From contig NZ_CP033381.1 of assembly GCF_016865255.1 (NCBI RefSeq), positions 1,364,001 through 1,428,000 on the forward strand: a stretch of 64,000 bases of DNA, in the 5' to 3' direction. Made by a program: the position numbers and the translations under genes. The first letter of the stretch is position 1, and the number at the start of each line of letters is the position of its first letter. This DNA comes from Methylomonas sp. LW13 (lineage in GTDB: Bacteria > Pseudomonadota > Gammaproteobacteria > Methylococcales > Methylomonadaceae). Positions 45,052 through 53,793 of this stretch are shown in pieces. The notes beneath the pieces are model-generated. The model saw only the letters and a program-made list of their open reading frames with translations. It had not been told where the DNA came from and searched no databases.

Positions 45052-46866
45052 TTAGGCCGCCAACAACACCGCTTTCGAGAGATCGAACAATTGCGCTCTC
45101 AACTCCTGAAGCTCGTTGATGGTAATGGCAATCGGGAATAGATGACTGACATCCAGCCCCAAACCAATGCCGACCGTTTCAATACCGCTATCCCGGCAAC
45201 GCTGCAAAATATCCAGCGTGCTCAAGGTATCGTTGGGTTGACCATCGGTCATTACCATCAATACCTTGCGCGGTTCCCGGCAACGCAGCAGCGACGCCGC
45301 ACCAAACCAAATCGCTTCGGTCATCGGCGTACTACCCGTAGCGGCTAGCGAAAAGGCGCCGGTTCGGGCGTTCACGCGTTGGCCATGCTCCAGTAATCGG
45401 AATACCGAATCGTTTTGATGGCCTGGAAACGCAGTCACGCCAGGGTTAACCCCCGGAATGCCTTCAAAGGCCAACGCCAGTGCCAAGGTCGCTTCCAACG
45501 CAATTGGCATTCGTGATCCAACGGACTGACCTTGGCTATCGGTGACCTGATAACCCATGCTTTCGGATTTATCGAGTAACAGATGAATGGCCGTATTGGG
45601 TGACGCTTTGATCTCTTTGCGCTGAAACAGTTTGGTTTCACCCAGTGGCAAGCGGTGTAAACGCTTGCCATCCATCCGACGTCCACGACATGCGTGTTGC
45701 GAGCGGTTGATGGTTTGCGATTGCACCAAGCCTTGTAGAGCAGCACGGATTTTCCCCGATTCGCTTTGCACCTTACGCAGCAAAAACGCACCCGCCCGAT
45801 CGTCCATAGGCGGCTCGATGCCACTGGGCATCAGCAGTTCCGATGCGTTTTCCGCTGCCAACGACAACGCGGATTTCAGCGATTCGAAAAGGTCTTGCTC
45901 GATGTCACTGTCACCAGCGGACAACAGGGTTTGTAAGATGCCCATCGGGTCGGCAATTTCCGTGACCTCTTCAGCATCCCCTTGTGGGTTGGATGAATTG
46001 TTATCGGAGTGCGTTGTCGGCTCATCGTCAGGATTTTCCGGATTTGAATCATCGCTACCCGCCGATGCTGATGACGGATCGTCGTCAGTGTCGGCGGGCA
46101 ATCGTTCATTGGGCTCCATTTCATCCTGGGAATCCGAGCCATTCGAATCGTCCGAATCGGCTGATTCAGTATCCTGATCCGTATCATCCGGTTCAGGGGT
46201 GTTTCCATCATCTGCCGATTGCTGATTGCGCTGCCGTTGTTGCTCGAATTCCTGCTCAATCATGGTCAGGATGCGATCAGTCAATTGCAGGCAATCGGAT
46301 TCAGACTGCAAACCCATCGGCACTTCGGACAACAAGCCTTTCAGCCGGGTCACCGCACCTTTCGGAAACTTTGCCTTCAGCGCCATTTCGGTTTGCTCGA
46401 CCAAAGGCAGTAAGGCCGTTTGACCCAACACCCTGGCACGCAAACTTTTCAAGACAAAACTATAGAGGATATTGGCCGGATGATCATCAATGCTGTTGGC
46501 CACAAAGTCGCCTTTGGCAATCATCTTTTCAATCACCGTGCGTATCGTCAGCCTGGTACCCGGAAAGTCCTTGGCCAGTTCGTGCTCGATACGGACATCT
46601 TCAATCGCATTGCATAAGCGCCGCCGTAATACCGAACTGCCATAGCGCAGCGTAAAATCCGAATAACGAATATGCGCGGCTTCATGAGCCAATAGCCCCC
46701 AGGCGTAATCCTGATAATCCGCATCGTCGCCCTCATAGGCCGGCAGCCAAATGGTTTGGCCATCGGTTTCGGCTTGATCTCCGCCGACACAGACTTTAAT
46801 GCCAAAGCGATTGCCAATGGCCGCCGCGACGATGGGAAATGCGTGGTGTAAGGTTCTATTTTTCAT
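45052..46866 (-). CDS. VWA-domain protein, CobT-like
   Basis: 604 residues. An HEAAH motif near residue 63 (LLAHEAAHIRYSD) suggests a zinc-binding N-terminal domain, a long acidic Asp/Ser/Asn-rich linker spans about 210-315, and the C-terminal VWA domain has the metal site LLLDKSESMG and TGSTPMTEA. It pairs with the CobS-like AAA+ ATPase and DUF3150 protein, as in IncC and related elements; the module's task there is unknown. The ATG at 46866 has TTGGAG upstream. Confidence 0.83.
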   Translation of the reverse strand: MKNRTLHHAFPIVAAAIGNRFGIKVCVGGDQAETDGQTIWLPAYEGDDADYQDYAWGLLAHEAAHIRYSDFTLRYGSSVLRRRLCNAIEDVRIEHELAKDFPGTRLTIRTVIEKMIAKGDFVANSIDDHPANILYSFVLKSLRARVLGQTALLPLVEQTEMALKAKFPKGAVTRLKGLLSEVPMGLQSESDCLQLTDRILTMIEQEFEQQRQRNQQSADDGNTPEPDDTDQDTESADSDDSNGSDSQDEMEPNERLPADTDDDPSSASAGSDDSNPENPDDEPTTHSDNNSSNPQGDAEEVTEIADPMGILQTLLSAGDSDIEQDLFESLKSALSLAAENASELLMPSGIEPPMDDRAGAFLLRKVQSESGKIRAALQGLVQSQTINRSQHACRGRRMDGKRLHRLPLGETKLFQRKEIKASPNTAIHLLLDKSESMGYQVTDSQGQSVGSRMPIALEATLALALAFEGIPGVNPGVTAFPGHQNDSVFRLLEHGQRVNARTGAFSLAATGSTPMTEAIWFGAASLLRCREPRKVLMVMTDGQPNDTLSTLDILQRCRDSGIETVGIGLGLDVSHLFPIAITINELQELRAQLFDLSKAVLLAA

Positions 46867-46935
46867 GGTTTGCTCCAAAAGTTGGAGCAAACCACGACCC
46901 CAGAGGGACATGAATTTGCCCCAGTGGGTGAATAG
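46867..46935 (-). promoter_or_regulatory. Hairpin leader 6, perfect ribosome-site hairpin
   Basis: GGUUUGCUCC (46884-46893) pairs over ten bases with GGAGCAAACC (46867-46876), hiding the ribosome site next to the ATG. The same strand can instead pair with GGGGCAAA (46915-46922), enclosing CCC-UCUG-GGG. This is the clearest competing pair in the set. Confidence 0.65.
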
Positions 46936-46950
46936 TTAAATGGCGTCAGA

Positions 46951-48141
46951 TCAGAACCAGTAGTCCTGGTCAGAATCGTCCGCCTCCTCATCGTCTCCCG
47001 CAGTCACCGTTTCAGGTTCTGCTGAATGCTCAGAAGGGTTGGATTCATCGGTATCGTTACCGGTTTTTAGAGCGGTCTGACTTTTATCCAGCAAGACCTC
47101 AAGCGCCCAGTTATCCGCTGTCGATTCCGCTTCGAGTTCATCATCAAAGATGCCATCAAACAGATCGGTAAAATCGGGAGTGTCTGAAACGCTTTCAGCG
47201 ATGACTGGTGTTGGTGCTGTTGGCGCGACGAGTACTGCTGGTGGCTCGGGCTCCGCGTATTCGATGACTTCTTCAGTCTCTTCAACAACGGGCGGTTGAG
47301 TCGTCAAAAGTCCTTCGCCGTGCCGCCGGGTTTTATCCGGATCGGACAACAGCATCGCCGTGGCTAGAATCTCCTGCAAAATGCTGCCTTCAATAGCGCC
47401 TTTGTTGGGAATTCTCGCCAATAAATCGTCAATGGTGCTGACGACCGGCGCGACCCGATGATCCAGAAAACCTAGCCCATCGAGCTTGTCGCGCATGCGG
47501 CGAATCGGCCGTAACGCATTACGCGTCACTTGCTCCTTACCTAGCAACGACTGCTCGATGAGTTGATTGGCTTCCACGGAGATTTCGTAGAACATCTGCT
47601 CACTGAGTGAACCGATTTTGCTTTCCAGACGTGCAACATCCGCCGGCGGCAAGCTATCGGGTAAACCGACACTCACCACCAGAAAATCAAACGATAGTCG
47701 CGTCGAGACAAACTCCACTGAATCCACCGCTTGTTCGATGATGCCGGCAAATTCCGGATGGCGAACCACCCAGTCAGTGACCGCCGCATCGTAACCGGCA
47801 ATAAACTCGGTTTTAGCTGCTGCAAAATCCAGCGCAATGCGCTCGAGTTCAGCAGTAATGCTGGCTGCGGACTCAACCGGCACGGCAAAACCACCCAGAA
47901 AGCGGGTGCCGACGCGCAAACATATGCGTTCAGCTTCTTTCTTCAGGCGGTTGAATACCGTCAGCTTATCGGGATCGAGCAAACGTTTGGAGCCTAGGCT
48001 GGCTAAATCCTCCGGCGGCAATTTGCTACCATCGGCCAGCACCAGGTCTTCTTTTTTCAGTTTCTTGCGTGCGCCGTAGATATTGGCTTCGACTTTCACC
48101 AATACCACGCGATCTAATATCACTTGCGTTTCATGAGACAT
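46951..48141 (-). CDS. DUF3150 protein
   Basis: 396 residues; the first 250 are helical and follow the DUF3150 pattern (VILDRVVLVKVEANIYGARKK in parts, LGSKRLLDPDKLTVFNRLKKEAERI). The tail is acidic and proline-rich and ends in DSDQDYWF. The same short ending type (DDCWF, ADFWF) occurs in the WGR and exonuclease products of this element. Part of the CobS-WGR-DUF3150-VWA module. Confidence 0.75.
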   Translation of the reverse strand: MSHETQVILDRVVLVKVEANIYGARKKLKKEDLVLADGSKLPPEDLASLGSKRLLDPDKLTVFNRLKKEAERICLRVGTRFLGGFAVPVESAASITAELERIALDFAAAKTEFIAGYDAAVTDWVVRHPEFAGIIEQAVDSVEFVSTRLSFDFLVVSVGLPDSLPPADVARLESKIGSLSEQMFYEISVEANQLIEQSLLGKEQVTRNALRPIRRMRDKLDGLGFLDHRVAPVVSTIDDLLARIPNKGAIEGSILQEILATAMLLSDPDKTRRHGEGLLTTQPPVVEETEEVIEYAEPEPPAVLVAPTAPTPVIAESVSDTPDFTDLFDGIFDDELEAESTADNWALEVLLDKSQTALKTGNDTDESNPSEHSAEPETVTAGDDEEADDSDQDYWF

Positions 48142-48215
48142 GGGAACCTCCTAAAAAATTAGAGGCACACCCATCCCGTTGGGGCCGATGCGCCCCTTTC
48201 GGGTTAAATAAAAAA
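48142..48215 (-). promoter_or_regulatory. Hairpin leader 7 (DUF3150 gene)
   Basis: GGGGCGCA (48189-48196) pairs with UGUGCCUC (48162-48169) over eight bases, including G-U pairs, around an inner CCC-AAC-GGG hairpin. The CCUCUAA strand can instead pair with UUAGGAGG, the ribosome site. Confidence 0.6.
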
Positions 48216-48224
48216 CAATATGGG

Positions 48225-48992
48225 TTAAAACCAGCAGTCGTCCGTGTCGGACATGGCCGCTGCCAGATTTAATCGGGGTTTGAGTAGACCTAAGATTTCA
48301 GCAGTTTCACGAATACTGTCGAGGTCGGTGCCGAAAAATGCCAGCACGTCCTGTTCAGCTTTCAGATCGGCCGAGAGATCTCGGGCGGTTTCGGTGGCAA
48401 TATCAATGTCCGCGCCTTTAAAGCCTTTTGCTTTCAGTGCCAGTAAAAACAGCCAGGGCAAAACACCATGCACTGATTTGATCTGACCACTTAGTTCAAA
48501 GGTTTCAGCATTGAGGGTGGTATCAATCAATTGTTGCCAACCATCCCAGTCTTGTTCAGGCTTAGATTGCTGATCCGATACCGATTGAATAACGCCGATC
48601 AGTCGCTCGATCTCGATACCCAATTCCACACGGATAGACTGCTTTGCATGGCAATCAATGGTCCAATAAAGTGCCTCGACTGGCGGTGCTGGCACAGACT
48701 CGGGATTTGCATCAGGTTCAGGCAATTGTGATGACGTTGCCGGAGTCTTACCCGGAACCACCACATTGCCGTTAACATCAATATCCACCTCGGCGACCAA
48801 CACATAGCCTTTGGCCTGTTTTTGTCGTTCGATGTCGGGTTGCTTCAGGCCGTAACGGTTACTTACGCCCGGCAATCGATCTGCCGTTTTGCCCCAACGA
48901 GTAGTTATACTGCCATCCGAGTTACTCCTGACCGCCCAGTCTTTAGAACTGCCGTCACTGTTATGATGACGATAGAGATTCCAGGCGGCCAT
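48225..48992 (-). CDS. WGR-domain protein
   Basis: 255 residues. An N-terminal WGR-like domain (WNLYRHHNSDGSSKDWAV then TTRWGKTADRLPG) is followed by a helical C-terminal part. WGR domains bind nucleic acid in some proteins. It starts two bases after the CobS-like gene and ends in DDCWF. Role unknown. Confidence 0.72.
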   Translation of the reverse strand: MAAWNLYRHHNSDGSSKDWAVRSNSDGSITTRWGKTADRLPGVSNRYGLKQPDIERQKQAKGYVLVAEVDIDVNGNVVVPGKTPATSSQLPEPDANPESVPAPPVEALYWTIDCHAKQSIRVELGIEIERLIGVIQSVSDQQSKPEQDWDGWQQLIDTTLNAETFELSGQIKSVHGVLPWLFLLALKAKGFKGADIDIATETARDLSADLKAEQDVLAFFGTDLDSIRETAEILGLLKPRLNLAAAMSDTDDCWF

Positions 48993-48994
48993 GA

Positions 48995-49936
48995 CTAGAC
49001 CTGCCAGTCATCGCCAAACACATCCTTGGCGATGCGATGAATCGCTTCGCGTTCGGCGGGCTCGGCTCGGAAGGTCAAGGCCCGATCCAGCGAATAGGCC
49101 AAGGCATTGGGCGCACTTTTGAAGGTGGCCACCAATGACGCCCAACGCACTAAACCGCGGGTCGACAGGGTCACGGATAACATACCGCTACCATCGACAC
49201 CACCGATAAACACCTTGCGAATCTGATTGGCGACCTTGATCATGCTTTCGCGCACCGTTTCCGGCATGCTCGGCACCACATCGGCCAACAGTTTCATTTC
49301 GTCTTCAGGCTCCGGGTAACCGACTTCCATTAAACGAAAGCGATCCAGAAACGCCAGGTTTTGACGTAACACGCCCTGATACAAGCCCGACTGATCGCCG
49401 CTACCTGCACTATTGCCGGTGGCGACCAAACGGAATTTGGGATGTGGGGCAATCACATCGCCGGTCTGCGGAATCGTCAACGGCTTGCCTTCGACGATTT
49501 CATTCAGGCCGATCAACTCTGCGGGATCAATGGCATCGATTTCGTTGATCAACAACACATGGCCCAAGCGTACCGCCAAGGTCAAGGGGCCATCGATCCA
49601 CTTCATCGCACCGCCGTCGACCAGCATGTATTGGCCGAGCAGATCGTTGAGTTCCAGTCGACCATGGCCGGTGACCGAATGCACACCCCAATTGAGACGC
49701 GCAGCGACTTGTTCCAACAACGAGGTTTTACCGGAACCGGTAGGACCAGTCAGATATAAGCCGTCACCATTAGCAGAACCTAAAAACGCCAATACGTCGC
49801 GCAAATGATCCTTGCGAAACACATAGGGTTTTTGCGCCGGGACATAAGCGTTTTGTCCTGGGATAAAGCCTTCCACTTTCATGGAGACCGGTGCAGGTAT
49901 GCCGAAGGTGTCGGCAATCGAATAGGATTGATACAT
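48995..49936 (-). CDS. CobS/MoxR-like AAA+ ATPase
   Basis: 313-residue AAA+ ATPase with Walker A LTGPTGSGKTSLLEQ, Walker B LLINEIDAIDPAELIGLNE and sensor GNSAGSGDQSGLYQG. This is the CobS-like type that pairs with VWA proteins as a chaperone-like unit. In SXT and IncC elements a cobS-like gene lies beside bet and exo genes, as here. Confidence 0.88.
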   Translation of the reverse strand: MYQSYSIADTFGIPAPVSMKVEGFIPGQNAYVPAQKPYVFRKDHLRDVLAFLGSANGDGLYLTGPTGSGKTSLLEQVAARLNWGVHSVTGHGRLELNDLLGQYMLVDGGAMKWIDGPLTLAVRLGHVLLINEIDAIDPAELIGLNEIVEGKPLTIPQTGDVIAPHPKFRLVATGNSAGSGDQSGLYQGVLRQNLAFLDRFRLMEVGYPEPEDEMKLLADVVPSMPETVRESMIKVANQIRKVFIGGVDGSGMLSVTLSTRGLVRWASLVATFKSAPNALAYSLDRALTFRAEPAEREAIHRIAKDVFGDDWQV

Positions 49937-50025
49937 GGTGAACTCCTTATGTTTGGGTTAAACCCGCAACACGAGGCGCACCATTCCCCTGACGGGTAGT
50001 GTGTCCCCGTCGGGTTGAGATAAAT
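49937..50025 (-). promoter_or_regulatory. Hairpin leader 8 (CobS-like gene)
   Basis: GGGG/CCUC forms the outer stem around CCC-GUCA-GGG; CCU and UGUU can instead pair with AGG and ACA at the ribosome site, with GGGUUUAACCC as an extra hairpin between. Upstream at 50027-50040 is the palindrome CCTGGCTAGCCAGG. Confidence 0.45.
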
Positions 50026-50089
50026 TCCTGGCTAGCCAGGGGGTTAGTACGTTGAACGATAAAAGGTTAAAGTGGTGTCAAAACTACCT

Positions 50090-50311
50090 TTAGCGAGGCA
50101 TCGATACTGACATTCGCATCAGGTTCGCCAATTCCGCGCGGGCGAGGATTTCCTCGTCCATAAAGCGCAAAATACGACGAATGTCGGCTTTGAAATCCGG
50201 ATCTCGGGTTTGACCGAGCATCTGCCGAACCACACGCTGTTTATCTCTAATCTCGTCCACACTGGCCGTTTCCAACCAGCAAAATAGGCATTTCCAAAAG
50301 TCTTTATTCAT
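50090..50311 (-). CDS. Small hypothetical helical protein
   Basis: 73 residues starting MNKDFWKCLFCWLETASV with two or three helices (KQRVVRQMLGQTRDPDFKAD, ARAELANLMRM). The ATG at 50311 follows AAAGGAGG. Not recognised. Confidence 0.6.
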   Translation of the reverse strand: MNKDFWKCLFCWLETASVDEIRDKQRVVRQMLGQTRDPDFKADIRRILRFMDEEILARAELANLMRMSVSMPR

Positions 50312-50385
50312 AGCGAACCTCCTTTGTTGATAAAAGGGGCCACCATGACCCGCTAGGGTGATGAACCCCGACGGGACTGCAAACC
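50312..50385 (-). promoter_or_regulatory. Hairpin leader 9 (73-residue gene)
   Basis: GGGG/CCCC encloses CCC-UAGC-GGG; CCUUU can instead pair with AAAGG of the AAAGGAGG ribosome site. Directly upstream lies structured element E2. Confidence 0.55.
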
Positions 50386-50386
50386 A

Positions 50387-50483
50387 GGCTTGACGCACCT
50401 GATACATAAACGTTATTCACCTTCATGCCGCCTGATAGCGGAACGCCGGTTCACACCGGATTCAGCGTGTTTCGAATGAAACA
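50387..50483. repeat. Structured element E, copy 2
   Basis: Box GGCTTGACGCACCTGA, 25 variable bases, then CCGC/GCGG (50428-50441), CCGGT-TCAC-ACCGG (50446-50459) and TGTTTC-GAAT-GAAACA (50468-50483). Confidence 0.6.
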
Positions 50484-50533
50484 GCCAAACTGTTTTCCAG
50501 CTAAATTTTCTTCACTGACGTCAAAACCCGAGA

Positions 50534-51538
50534 TCAGAACCAGAAATCAGCACCGACCATCTCTTTCAACGCGTCAGCATCAAAAGGCACTTCCGCCAGC
50601 CTGCCGGAGTCATCCCGACAGGTTATGCGGATGCGGCTGGACGGTTGTTTTCGATAAGTGTCAAGCATTGCTTCGGTGACATCCGGCAGTAAGGCCTTCA
50701 TCACCGCTTTGTAATCCACACTGCCTTGGATCTGAAAGCGACTGACACGTAAGCCAGAATGCTCGGCTGCCATGAAATCCCCCATCAACAACACCAAGGT
50801 TTGCTCGATGTCGAATTGAGTGGCTTCCAACGCTTTGAGCTGAGCTTTCAGGTCATCGATCTTTACCGCATGGTCGCGATAATTCGCCGCCAATTGCTGC
50901 CATTGCAGTTCGGCATGGCCTTTGGGTAGATAAAGATCGCGGTCAGGATTTTTTTCGGGTTCCTGTCGCTGTTTGACGTTCGACCAGAATTCCATGGCGG
51001 TATCGACGAGCCGGTTTAAAAAGACTTCATCCCGCTCGATCTCAAACTCCACATCCTGACCTTGGTGATAGAAGAACAAAAAGCCGCGCTGTGCATCCGC
51101 CACCAGCATTTGCTGTTGCACTTGGCACCAGTAAAGTTGATAGGCTTCAGATTGCTCACGGTTTAGCACCACATCCAGAAAAGTCGTTTCATGCGGGCAT
51201 TTGATTTCAACCGGTTCGTTGTTTTCCGACAAACCATCGAAGGACGCCCGCATTAGCGAATACCAATCTGATTCGCCGCAGAGGGGCAGCAGCATGACAT
51301 CGTGTTTATCTTCAAAGCGCTGTAAGGCTTCTGGTTCTTGCTCGATACCTACTCGGATCAACGGATTGTTGTCCAGGCTTTGTTCCAGCACGAGACCAGT
51401 CTTTTCGGCCCACAATCGCCAAGGCGTCTTGTGCGGCGAACGATTCATAATGATCGCCGCCTCACTGGCACTAAGCCCTTGTGAACGCCATAACCGCCAT
51501 TCCGGCGATCGCTGAGAGACATTGATGACTTTCATCAC
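50534..51538 (-). CDS. YqaJ/lambda-exonuclease-type recombinase nuclease
   Basis: 334-residue 5'-3' exonuclease of the YqaJ/lambda Exo family, partner of Bet in single-strand annealing. Motifs: QRSPEWRLWRSQGLSASEAA at the start, SFDGLSENNEPVEIKCPH containing the D...ExK active site, and QVQQQMLVADAQRGFLFF. It overlaps the upstream small gene by four bases and ends in ADFWF. Confidence 0.88.
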   Translation of the reverse strand: MMKVINVSQRSPEWRLWRSQGLSASEAAIIMNRSPHKTPWRLWAEKTGLVLEQSLDNNPLIRVGIEQEPEALQRFEDKHDVMLLPLCGESDWYSLMRASFDGLSENNEPVEIKCPHETTFLDVVLNREQSEAYQLYWCQVQQQMLVADAQRGFLFFYHQGQDVEFEIERDEVFLNRLVDTAMEFWSNVKQRQEPEKNPDRDLYLPKGHAELQWQQLAANYRDHAVKIDDLKAQLKALEATQFDIEQTLVLLMGDFMAAEHSGLRVSRFQIQGSVDYKAVMKALLPDVTEAMLDTYRKQPSSRIRITCRDDSGRLAEVPFDADALKEMVGADFWF

Positions 51539-51867
51539 CGATACTCCTGCAATTGGATATGGCAGCCTAGGCGCAGTGTCGACACGCCGCGTTTGATGAG
51601 TTGGTTCTCACAACGCCGGGCCCAGTGATAGTCTGCAAACAGCAGCAACACGAGATCGGGGGTCGGCATGACCAAACCGCCATAGCTTTCGACCAGACTT
51701 TGCAGTTCTGGCTTGGTAGGCGCTTGGATTTCATGGACAGGATTGCCCGGACTCCAGTTACGCTCCAAGTAACCACGGCCATGCCGGCGAATCACCGTGG
51801 GTGAATCGTAGCGATGCCAGTCGGTATGACACGGTATGCGGTTGGATGATTGATCAATGGCATTCAT
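51535..51867 (-). CDS. Hypothetical protein between bet and exo
   Basis: 110 residues, not recognised (VIRRHGRGYLERNWSPGNP, YHWARRCENQLIKRGVSTLRL). Its stop overlaps the exonuclease ATG by four bases, implying coupled translation. Confidence 0.6.
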   Translation of the reverse strand: MNAIDQSSNRIPCHTDWHRYDSPTVIRRHGRGYLERNWSPGNPVHEIQAPTKPELQSLVESYGGLVMPTPDLVLLLFADYHWARRCENQLIKRGVSTLRLGCHIQLQEYR

Positions 51868-51945
51868 GACATCTCCTCATAAACAAAAAGGGCGTCATGA
51901 ATTTCACCCCAAGGGCGATTCAGGACGCCCAGGTAGGGTTGAAAA
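51868..51945 (-). promoter_or_regulatory. Hairpin leader 10
   Basis: GGGCGUC and GACGCCC pair over seven bases, with GAAU/AUUC and CCC-UU-GGG inside. GAC and CCU of the 3' strand can instead meet GUC and AGG at the ribosome site GAGGAG. Confidence 0.55.
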
Positions 51946-51985
51946 TAGTCACCGGCAATTTACCGGCGGTTGATAGCTAAAACGG

Positions 51986-53050
51986 CTATGACTGACGCGT
52001 CGATCCCAAGGTCTCGCGAGCCTTGTTCAACGCCTCCGAAGCCGGATCATGAGCGGGTGGCATACCAGAAGCGTCTTGGGGCTGATGATTAACATCACCC
52101 TGAGCCGATGTGGTCTTGGCAACCGCTGATGCTTTATCCAGTTCAGCAATGGCATAGGTCAGATCCAGTCCCACAAACTTGTTATTGGCATAGTCGTAGG
52201 CAGCTTTCCAGGCGCCGGCAAGTGCTGTGCGCCTAACCAGTTCACTGACGGCTTTTTGCACCTTGGGCGGTATCATGGATAAATCAATCACCCGCGGTGG
52301 TTCGACGCTGCCGACAATCGCATCATCGATAACGTCCGCTTCGTCGATACGACTGGCAGTGCCGTTAATCACGCTGCTGTCATTCATGTCGTCGATGCTT
52401 TTGCCATCCATTTCCTCGGCGGCGTATCCGCACTCCTCCGGAAAGGCTGCACGTAGCGAAGCGGCTTTACCGCACTTGGCCAACTGACCTTTCGGCCGTT
52501 TGATCCACATAGCCGTAGGCACTTGTGAGTTTTTACCGCCGGCGGTGCTATAGGCTTCTTGCCAATACACTTCCTCGGTGAATGCACAGCGCTTGCCGCC
52601 AACAATCCGGTACACCGTGACCGCGACCCATTCCGGGAAGGTTACGGTGACACTGGATTCTTGCCATTGCTCGTTGTCGTCTTTGTAGCGGCCGGTGAAG
52701 GTCTTGGTGATGTCAGGTCCCCAAACCGGTCTATCCATGCCGGCCCAAACACCGGTACGCGACGCAGTAGTCTGGATTTCCATGATGGACGGCCAGACAG
52801 TTTCGACATTACGACCCAAGGCGGCACTCCACATCGGCACCACATGAACTGGTTTTTTGAATATATCCAGTTTGCGGGCCTTGCAGTAATCCAGCGCCAT
52901 CATGATGGCTTCCGGGGTTTTAGCGGTTGGGAACGTCACGTCGGTGAGGACTTTCCAGGACTGCTCCGAAATGCCATAGACCTGATTGACATCGATGGGC
53001 ATTGGCAAATTGCGGGTTTTTACAGGATTATTGCGAGGTTGATTGCTCAT
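51986..53050 (-). CDS. bet: Bet/RecT-type single-strand annealing protein
   Basis: 354 residues. Phage Bet-like features: FPTAKTPEAIMMALDYCKAR, the RTGVWAGMD and GRYKDDNE region, and WIKRPKGQLAKCGKAASLRAAFPEE read in parts. It anneals single strands together with the exonuclease and SSB, allowing recombination between elements as in SXT. The ATG at 53050 is preceded by AAGGAGA. Confidence 0.9.
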   Translation of the reverse strand: MSNQPRNNPVKTRNLPMPIDVNQVYGISEQSWKVLTDVTFPTAKTPEAIMMALDYCKARKLDIFKKPVHVVPMWSAALGRNVETVWPSIMEIQTTASRTGVWAGMDRPVWGPDITKTFTGRYKDDNEQWQESSVTVTFPEWVAVTVYRIVGGKRCAFTEEVYWQEAYSTAGGKNSQVPTAMWIKRPKGQLAKCGKAASLRAAFPEECGYAAEEMDGKSIDDMNDSSVINGTASRIDEADVIDDAIVGSVEPPRVIDLSMIPPKVQKAVSELVRRTALAGAWKAAYDYANNKFVGLDLTYAIAELDKASAVAKTTSAQGDVNHQPQDASGMPPAHDPASEALNKARETLGSTRQS

Positions 53051-53120
53051 GGCGTGTCTCCTTAAAAAAATAGAGGACGCAATGCCCCATCTGGGGAGTG
53101 ACGTCCCCATGGGGTGAAAC
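53051..53120 (-). promoter_or_regulatory. Hairpin leader 11 (bet)
   Basis: GGACG/CGUCC forms the outer stem around CCCC-AGAU-GGGG. GCGUCCU can instead pair with AGG and ACGC flanking the ribosome site AAGGAGA. Confidence 0.6.
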
Positions 53121-53196
53121 ACCTAAACAGCGGATGCTGCCAGGCGGGTTAATTAAAGATCAATCTGAATAGCGAATAACAAGGGCAAAAAGCTAC

Positions 53197-53637
53197 TCAG
53201 AAAAACGGAATGTCATCGAAATCCTCATCCAAACCTGCGTCATTAGCCGCAGTAGGCGGTGTAGAGGGTTGACTGGAGTGACGAGGAGCCCCGTTTTCAT
53301 CAGCACGGTCCAGCATCTGTAACTCACGGACAACCACTTCCGTGCGGTAGCGTTTTTCGCCATTTTTATCCCATTGCTGGGTGCGAAGACTACCTTCCAC
53401 ATAGATCTTGCTGCCTTTGCGCAGATACTGCTCGGCCGTATCGGCCAGTTTTTTGAAAAACACCAACCGGTGCCACTCGGTGTGTTCTTGTTTGGCTTTA
53501 GCTTGGTCTTTCCAGACTTCGCTAGTCGCCAAACGTATTGCCACCACCTTGCCGCCGTTATTGGGTAAATACCGAATATCCGGATCGGCGCCGAGTCGGC
53601 CCAGCAATATGACTTTGTTTACACCACGACTTGCCAT
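53197..53637 (-). CDS. ssb: Single-stranded DNA-binding protein
   Basis: 146-residue SSB: OB fold with [40 protein letters not shown] and the acidic C-terminal tip DFDDIPFF that recruits partners. The ATG at 53637 is chosen from homology. Element-borne copy beside bet and exo. Confidence 0.95.
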   Translation of the reverse strand: MASRGVNKVILLGRLGADPDIRYLPNNGGKVVAIRLATSEVWKDQAKAKQEHTEWHRLVFFKKLADTAEQYLRKGSKIYVEGSLRTQQWDKNGEKRYRTEVVVRELQMLDRADENGAPRHSSQPSTPPTAANDAGLDEDFDDIPFF

Positions 53638-53770
53638 GATGAAATCCTCCAATTGGCCGCGCCCGACAAGTGAGAAATAAACCCACCTGCGCGGTGATGG
53701 GTTGGATCCCGGAGGCATACTCCCCAGCAGGGGAATAGGCGTTCCCAAGACAGGGTAGGGTCGAAAACTG
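53638..53770 (-). promoter_or_regulatory. Hairpin leader 12 (ssb), long form
   Basis: A CCCC-UGCU-GGGG hairpin with flanking GG/CC pairing as in the other leaders, followed by an extra hairpin AACCCA/UGGGUU before the GGAGG ribosome site. Upstream lies element E3. Confidence 0.45.
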
Positions 53771-53793
53771 ATCAAACAACAGAAATCACATCA

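Noticed and set aside
46867..48995. Cobalamin biosynthesis (CobS/CobT cobaltochelatase) genes
   Set aside because: The AAA+ and VWA genes resemble CobS/CobT only by family; there is no CobN or other cobalamin gene and the setting is a conjugative element.
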